From Aralia elata (Eukaryota > Streptophyta > Magnoliopsida > Apiales > Araliaceae): 64,000 nt of DNA. The translations under genes were made by a program, and so were the position numbers. Below the pieces are notes generated by a model that saw only the letters and a list, made by a program, of their open reading frames with translations, ran no database searches and was not told where the DNA came from. Position 1 is the first letter of the stretch. Each line of letters opens with the position of its first letter. Of the stretch, positions 57,961 through 64,000 are shown one piece after another. The DNA is taken from positions 48,255,222 through 48,319,221 of the forward strand of contig CM068383.1 of NCBI GenBank assembly GCA_034770075.1, given 5' to 3'.

Positions 57961-60043
57961 TGTAATCCTTATACGGTATGATTTTCAGACAAATGGATAG
58001 TACCAGATAATGATTCCAAATAATTAAGGTTTCATAAGAATGTTGTAAAACGTAGAAAATATGAGCCGTGTGCTCAAGAATGAACTCATTCCGGGTTCGG
58101 ATGAGTAAGTTACGAAGAAATGAAAAATAAACGTTAAGAACGCTAAGTTAAGAAATCAAGCGATATAGGACTTTTGAACCAATTTTTAGGCTAGATAAAG
58201 AATTAAGAAATTAATCTGTCTGGGAGAAATTATAAAGGTTGTTACAAGGAAGAAAATGGCTCAAGAACGGACTCATTCCAATATCGGATGATGAAGTTAT
58301 GAAGGTACGAAATAGGTGCGACCAAAATATCAAAACAGTCAAAATTGACAAAATGGGCACCTAAAACTGTGCCGGTTGGGCACGGGGCACGCCACTGGCT
58401 AGGCCATTTGGGCACGAGGCGCACCAGAATAGTAGACTGTTGGACATCTTTGACGTCTTTTAGTAAAATGGGCATAACGTTCTCATACAAACTCCAATTA
58501 AGGCGATTAAAGATGATCCGGAAAGCTAAGAGATAGATCTACAACTTTCATTTAATAAGTTTTGAGATTTGAGGTCGGGAGAAGGTCTTAAATTGTCCAT
58601 CTTTAGAACTGTTATGTAGTTGGAGGCAGTTGGAGGGCGTCGGGCATGCGCACATGCAACGTGCAATGTTTTCGACGCTAAGTTATATTGTTCTAAGTTA
58701 TAAAAGACGAATATTATGAAATGTAAAATAATTAACATTAACTAATGAGTATTAGACTAATTATATGGGCGTGCTTAAGCGTACGCAAGGGCGTGTCACT
58801 TGGGCATTCGCGTAAGGCAAGTCGGGCGTGCGACTTACGAACATCGGGACGTCGTGCCAAGTGTTAATGAACTTAAAAAGTGTTCCAATTCTAATGAAAC
58901 GGACGTTATAAAATATGAAATAGAGTTAATATAAACCAATTTAAAACTATATGTGGCTAATTGGTGTGTCTACATGAATATGTGTAGGACGTTTGAAGGG
59001 TAAATTGGTTTAAAGTTGTAAGCAGGGCTTAAGGCAAGTTTCTAACTATTGTCTAAACTTTACGTTATGCAAGATTTCTATCTAAGTGCAAAAGTTTTAT
59101 ATTTGTACAAGATGTTTAGCTATTGATTGTGCTATGTGCCAAGATCTGCACTTAGGTGCTTTTATGATGAATGGTTCTATGATTGAATTGTTCAAGTGTT
59201 TAAAGTTATGTTATTCATGAACTGTGTAAAAAGTATGTTGATGCCAATTGTTTCAACTAGACAAATGTTAAGGTAAGTGTCGATTCCCATTGTTTTTGAC
59301 TAGACAAGTGTAGAGATAAGTTATTAAATGAGTGAAATTCTAATGAAGTTATGGAAAGTTAATTCAAACTAGAAGAACTAGTGTAAATATGAAAGTAGAA
59401 CCCTTACATGGGTAAGTTAAGAATCACGAGATGAACTAGACACAAATTGTGTCATGATAATAAGGTAGACATAGGAAATGTCAAAACTAAGAAAGATCAG
59501 AGGGAAATTTAAAGTCTTGAGGATTGGTCAGTTTGTCGTTTCGAAAGTCTTAGCGAAAGAAAACTGTTATTCCTATTCATTTGAAGTTGTTTCACAACTA
59601 TTTTTCAGTTGTTGAAGATTTCTGAGAATGTGTTGATCTTCATTTTATTGTCGATTGTTTATTCAACTGCTATACTGGCTAAGTAATTGAATGTGTACCC
59701 TTGCTTTAAATAAAATATTTTTAGCAAAGCTAGAACGAACTGAGGAATATGGTAAAGACTAAGGAAGAGATCAAGTATTTGTTTAGTCGATTACTTGTAA
59801 GCTTTATATGTATCTGTTGTGGCGGATTAAAGTCATGCTTTTAATAGTTAAATGATGTAGTAATCATTATTTGTATGTATTGAATATGTAAAGGTCTTAG
59901 AACCTAGGATTAGAAGGTGACATTTTGTAATATATTGAATTACATTGATGTTTTAAGATATATGTGTGTTTATGTTAAATGTTTAGTACCGTGACGCACC
60001 AGATCTCGAGTTTGAAGGTAAACCCGGATTTGGGGGCGTTACA
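57961..60043 (+). mobile_element. Tekay-type 5' LTR, 3' part, plus strand
   Basis: It ends GGGGGCGTTACA at 60043, followed by a perfect primer site. Words around GGGCACGGGGCACGCC (58378-58432) precede a reversed module copy (58470-58549). Units with GACAC/GTGTC arms lie at 59439-59482. The 5' part of the LTR is absent. Open frames near 58242-58738 cross the module and have no domain. Confidence 0.7.
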
Positions 60044-60046
60044 TGT

Positions 60047-60058
60047 TGGTATCAGAGC
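60047..60058 (+). other. Primer-binding site, initiator-Met, perfect
   Basis: TGGTATCAGAGC lies three bases after the LTR end and exactly matches the usual plant initiator tRNA-Met primer site. Confidence 0.88.
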
Positions 60059-60389
60059 TTATAGGCTAAAAACCTTAGGTAGGGAAACCTTAGGCTATAA
60101 TCTAAGAGAAATTATAAAGATGGTAAGGAGATAAACTCAGATAGAGTTTTAAAAGATGAATTAAGGAAATTCATTGAAAGAAGTAAAAGTAACATAATAT
60201 GTGTTATATGATAATAATGAATATATGTTATTATGAGTTAAGTTGGGAGTTTTAGAGATACACGTGAGTTCTTAAAACTCATACTTATGGTAAGTTCGTG
60301 ACTCATAATCGTATGATAGGTTTTTGAGCCCATAGGCGTATGGACAGTTTTTGATTTGTTCTTGAACTACATATTGCTATGACAAGTTC
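60059..60389 (+). other. Tekay 5' leader, truncated
   Basis: Leader sequence after the primer site includes ACCTTAGGTAGGGAAACC and TCTTAAAACTCATACTTATGG, shared with 46931-47060 and (reversed) 31240-31400. It is cut at 60389 by a minus-strand LTR; the extra ORF and gag are not present beyond it in this window. Confidence 0.7.
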
Positions 60390-63300
60390 TGTGACACCCC
60401 CAAATTCAGGTACCAATACCTCGAATCTGGTGCTCACGATAAAATACATCCATACACCTCTAAACAACATAAATCAACTAATGTGGAATAAATAAACATA
60501 TGTTGTTCATTCCAAAAGGTTTACTACGGTCCCAAGGTCTGTAACCTTAAATAAGTACATCGCACAATACATTAATAATACAAAATTACTCCACGATTAC
60601 ATAAGCGATTAGTACAATTAACTATTCCTTAAGCTTTCCTTTGCCTTTGTCCGCTTTGGAACTCCCCGACTTAACTGCAATAGGTTCATGATATAGCAAG
60701 GGTGAGAAACTACTTTGCTCAGCAAGTTTAAAATGACTAAAGGAGATATATCATGAATGAATGGAAATAATAATCGCATAGTTCAACAATTTAAGAACAT
60801 TGAAGAAATAACTGACAATATAATCAAAGTTCAATTGAAATAATGAATATTGATTATTTACTGCTGAGTGGTCCAATAGACCATGAACTATTTGGCCAAA
60901 GGATCAGTCATTCAACTAACCTTTTTAAACACCTGGCCCGTCAGTAGTACTCGAGGGTATCAGCCTCTCGTACCCTATGTATATGCATAACATTTAGCTC
61001 TAACTGCATCGAATAACCGACACATTAACATCCCCTACATAAGGGTTGCTCTCTTAGTCCAAGAATCTGCACCAACAATCGGTTTGGATAGCTTTTAAAA
61101 TAATAACAAGTACATGTCTAGCCAAAACAAGTGGCGTAGACTATTTCCTTAAACAATTCATGAATGAAGAACTTAACGTTTCACAGTCCAATAACAGGTA
61201 ATGAATTCAAATGCACAAGGTGCGAATGTTAATAATTATCTTTGATGTGGAGTAATATACAATAATTAATCCACTAATATAATTTGAAAGTAATAACTCA
61301 ATTTGAGTCATGAAACTTGCAACAATATATAACATTTGTATAAAATAGAAAACTTGCTCAAGTATAATTCGAGTAAGGTTAGGGAAACTTGCAATAATAT
61401 AGAATGATTACTCAATTAACAAGCAACTCACACAATAAACAAAAGTTGTACGGTTGAGGAAAACCTGCCCAATATTAAATCGAGCTAGGGTAAGGAAACT
61501 TGCATTTACTGTGTAGAAAGAATGAAGTTAGGGAACTTGCCTGAAGCGCTGCTACAATATTACAACACACGCTCCTTAATATCCTACACAATTAGGTACA
61601 TGTTCACATAACAATTAGTCACATACTGGATACCAAATAATGGTCTATACTACTCTATAATGTTTCATTCTTATTAGAAACATAATATTAAACAAGATTA
61701 TACACACTACTTACGGCGTTACGACGCTTGCACGTTTGTACGCCAAACTTGATTATTCGAACGCCCAGGCGACAAGCATTTGCGTACGCCTAACATGTCC
61801 ATTCAATTTATCTAATACTCATTGTTTAATTCTAAGAATCATTATAATTCATAAAATTCATGTTTTAGAACTTAGAACGTCATTTTACATTATCGGGAGC
61901 ATTACATGTGCTTATGTGCATGCCCGACACCCTCCAATTGCCCCAATTACACATCAGTCCTATAAATGGCCAATTTAGGCTATGCTACGGACCTCAAATT
62001 GAAAAACTCAAACAATGAAAGTTGTAGGTCTACTCGTTCTCTTTCCGAATCATCTTGAATTACCTCAATCAGAGTTTGTATGAGAAAGTTATGCCTATTT
62101 AAGTAAAGGACGTCAAAGCAGTCCAACCTGACACTATTCCAGCGCGTCCGAGCACTGAAACATATAGTGTTCAGCGTGGGCTGCGCTAAGGCCTCTGTCA
62201 TTCAGTGTGGACAACGCTGAACTAGGGTAATTTGAGTGCCGTCGGCTCTGAAACGCAGACAACACAAATTTCCAGATTTCGCGACTCGACCTTCCTCCAC
62301 TCTAATCTTCATATCTCCTTATATACACGTTTAAATTGGTCCATTTCGGACTCTATAGACTCCTAACTCATGGGCTACAACATATCAAAAATTTAGAGCT
62401 ACCCATTAACATTAACATGGCCAAATCTTAGGCCAAAGTACAAAGTTATTACACTATGTTCATATTCTTGGTGTTCTTCACCAAAATCAACACCAAATCT
62501 TTGTTTTTACATCTTTTTACTCGATTCTAGTTTGGTTAACTTTGTAACCCATGGAACTACAATACCATAATAACAAATAAATTAAACACACATGAAATCA
62601 TAACTACAAAGTCCTCTAAATTCGTCCAACAGTCCATATTATCCAAAAAGTCGATTGTTCTTACTCCATTAAGCCAAGGTAAGGATTTCTTGCGTTTTTG
62701 TTCCACTTTAAAGGTAGTAATAGCTTACATAACCTCTTAACAACATTTACAAACAATCACAACAAACAAAAATACCAAGAATCGCCATAAATCTGACCCA
62801 CAAGCTTAAGAGCTTAAAACTAAGATAAACTTGAAAAACTTAACAAGAAATCGAATGGAATGGATTTGGTTGATGTTTACCTCTGTAAATCCTTCCTAGA
62901 TGATTAAGAAGCTTGTTAGGCTTGCTTGGCTTGAGTTTTTCTTGGTTGCACTCTCTTCTTCTTCCACTCGTGCCTTCTTCTTCCTCCTATCTTTTTCCGA
63001 CGACTCCTCTTCTTTTCCGGGGACCTTCTCCTTCTTTCTTCTTCCTCTTTACAGCTCTCTCTCCCTCTCTCTCTCTCTCTATCTGCTGATGGTAGTTTGA
63101 ATGGGATGCAAGAGCGAATTGGAATGGTTTGAATGGGATGAGAGAAGTGGAGTAATTTTGGGAGAAAATGGGAGTGGGTTGGGTGCTCAATGTGGCTTGC
63201 CGGCAACCTCCCTTCTCTCTCCTCATTTTCCTAGCATCTGATTGGTTGATGAGTTTTGGTTGGTTCCTTCTTGGAGTAACAAGCCAAAATAAATACCCAA

Positions 63301-63787
63301 ATACACAAAAATATATCCGAAAACTCCCACTTTTGTACCCAAACTGGTAAATAACTCTACCCAAAATTAAAATGGGTACTCCCATAAAATATTGGGATGT
63401 ATAAAAATAATTATTATGGGGTTTGTCCAAATATTCGGAACACCCATATCATACATTTCGGATACGGATAAAATCACGTATCAGCTCAAATAAAATTTTC
63501 GACACTTAGAAAAATTATTCGTACGCATACACGTATTTATGAAAATATTATGGTGTGAATAGTGTCTCGGGAAACGTGCCCCGTGAATAGTGATTTAGCG
63601 ACGCTACGCGAAATCAATTATTCACTTAAACAAAATTATAACACGTAAAATTTCATGCATTTACATAATCTAGGTTGTCACACAACCTTTAAACATGCAA
63701 CACAAAATAGTATAAATAAAATATAATATATTCATTAATTTTAAAAATTCGAATTACAAGGCAATTTCAGAATTTCCGGTCGTTACA
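60390..63787 (-). mobile_element. Tekay-type 3' LTR, minus strand, complete
   Basis: The 3398-bp LTR begins TGTGACACCCCCAAATTC and ends GGTCGTTACA on the plus strand, with a polypurine tract on its right. It contains the hairpin CCCCTACATAAGGG (61032-61045), GTATCAGCCTCTCGTACCC (about 60957), module copy 62018-62095, degenerate words CAGCG..CGCTG-like (62140-62220) and the GTGAATAGTG pair (about 63553-63595). It is a useful reference LTR because both ends are clear. The open frames at 62900-63430 lie in its pyrimidine-rich leader and are not genes. Confidence 0.85.
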
Positions 63788-63803
63788 TCCTCCCCCCTTA
63801 TAA
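63788..63803 (-). other. Polypurine tract
   Basis: The plus-strand TCCTCCCCCCTTATAA is purine-rich in sense and directly adjoins the LTR. The ATTATGTCCCTAGAATT block follows, a variant of the conserved pol-end sequence. Confidence 0.78.
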
Positions 63804-63853
63804 GAATTATGTCCCTAGAATTACAATCTAGGTACGAAAAACTTAAGATGGGT

Positions 63854-63955
63854 TCACTCAAAAAGATGTGGATAATTCTTCCTCATCTTTTCTTCTAGCT
63901 CCCACGTGGCTTCTTCAGCTGTGTAGTTCCTCCAAAGCACTTTGACCGAATGGAT
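63854..63955 (-). pseudogene. pol: Chromodomain tail of Tekay pol, truncated
   Basis: In sense the frame reads HSVKVLWRNYTAEEATWELE, then EKMRKNYPHLFE and TGA at 63854-63856. It matches the end of the pol at 35549-37099 (SVKVIWRN, EEATWEIEEKM, NYPNLF). Only about 33 codons remain because another LTR enters at 63956. Confidence 0.85.
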
Positions 63956-64000
63956 TGTGACACCTCCAAATCCAGGTACTTAATTCCCACTAATTTGGTG
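63956..64000 (-). mobile_element. Start of another minus-strand Tekay LTR, runs off the window
   Basis: TGTGACACCTCCAAATCCAGG is the same terminus type as 60390 and 22800. It interrupts the chromodomain and continues beyond the window. Confidence 0.7.

Noticed and set aside
62900..63430. Long minus-strand open frames rich in Arg, Lys and Glu
   Set aside because: They are translations of the pyrimidine-rich LTR leader (CTCTCT runs); a similar stretch at 26282-26676 is not conserved as protein.
1..64000. tRNA or rRNA genes
   Set aside because: I saw only tRNA-complementary primer sites of 12-18 bases next to LTRs; no cloverleaf-sized match or rRNA-like stretch was noticed. A tRNA scan would be decisive.

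Overview
This window looks like repeat-rich nuclear DNA from a flowering plant, probably a eudicot; I cannot name the species. It consists almost entirely of nested LTR retrotransposons and their debris. I see no convincing host protein gene, tRNA, rRNA, CRISPR array or bacterial feature. The lineages I can argue for are Ty3/gypsy Athila, Ty3/gypsy chromovirus of the Tekay/Del type (TGTAAC...GTTACA ends, initiator-Met primer site, integrase with chromodomain), a Tat-like element with a tandem-repeat 3' region, and one decayed Ty1/copia element.

Layout. 1-19144 is a minus-strand Tekay-type LTR split by a complete Athila element (188-15453, target duplication ATATA). The Athila is itself split by a non-autonomous Athila-like element (7095-10798, target duplication GAGGC). 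The Athila keeps both LTRs, a tRNA-Asp-type primer site, a broken gag-pol and one intact third ORF. 19590-22799 is the 3' part of a plus-strand Tekay LTR, its primer site, an extra ORF upstream of gag, and a gag cut off by a minus-strand LTR (22800-27144). 27433-29550 is a solo LTR with target duplication ATAAG. 29617-35503 holds stacked minus-strand Tekay leaders and LTRs, followed by a minus-strand integrase-chromodomain remnant (35549-37099). A second copy of the solo-LTR family (37100-39229) cuts this remnant and is followed by a polypurine tract and a 139-bp higher-order tandem repeat (39504-40514). 41487-43330 is a copia leader plus gag. From 43331 to the end, Tekay LTRs, gag remnants and primer sites follow one another in both orientations, with a captured Tat RNase H fragment at 50753-51452 and a chromodomain tail at 63854-63955.

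How the parts relate. Nothing here forms a working pathway: the only long intact reading frame is Athila ORF3. The interest lies in non-coding structure that recurs between unrelated families. Short GC-rich palindromic words occur in small arrays. A roughly 78-bp module lies beside such arrays in two superfamily branches. Several small hairpins keep their pairing while their arms change. Both complete LTR pairs in the window differ by exactly one palindromic-word unit, which shows that these arrays are still changing length.
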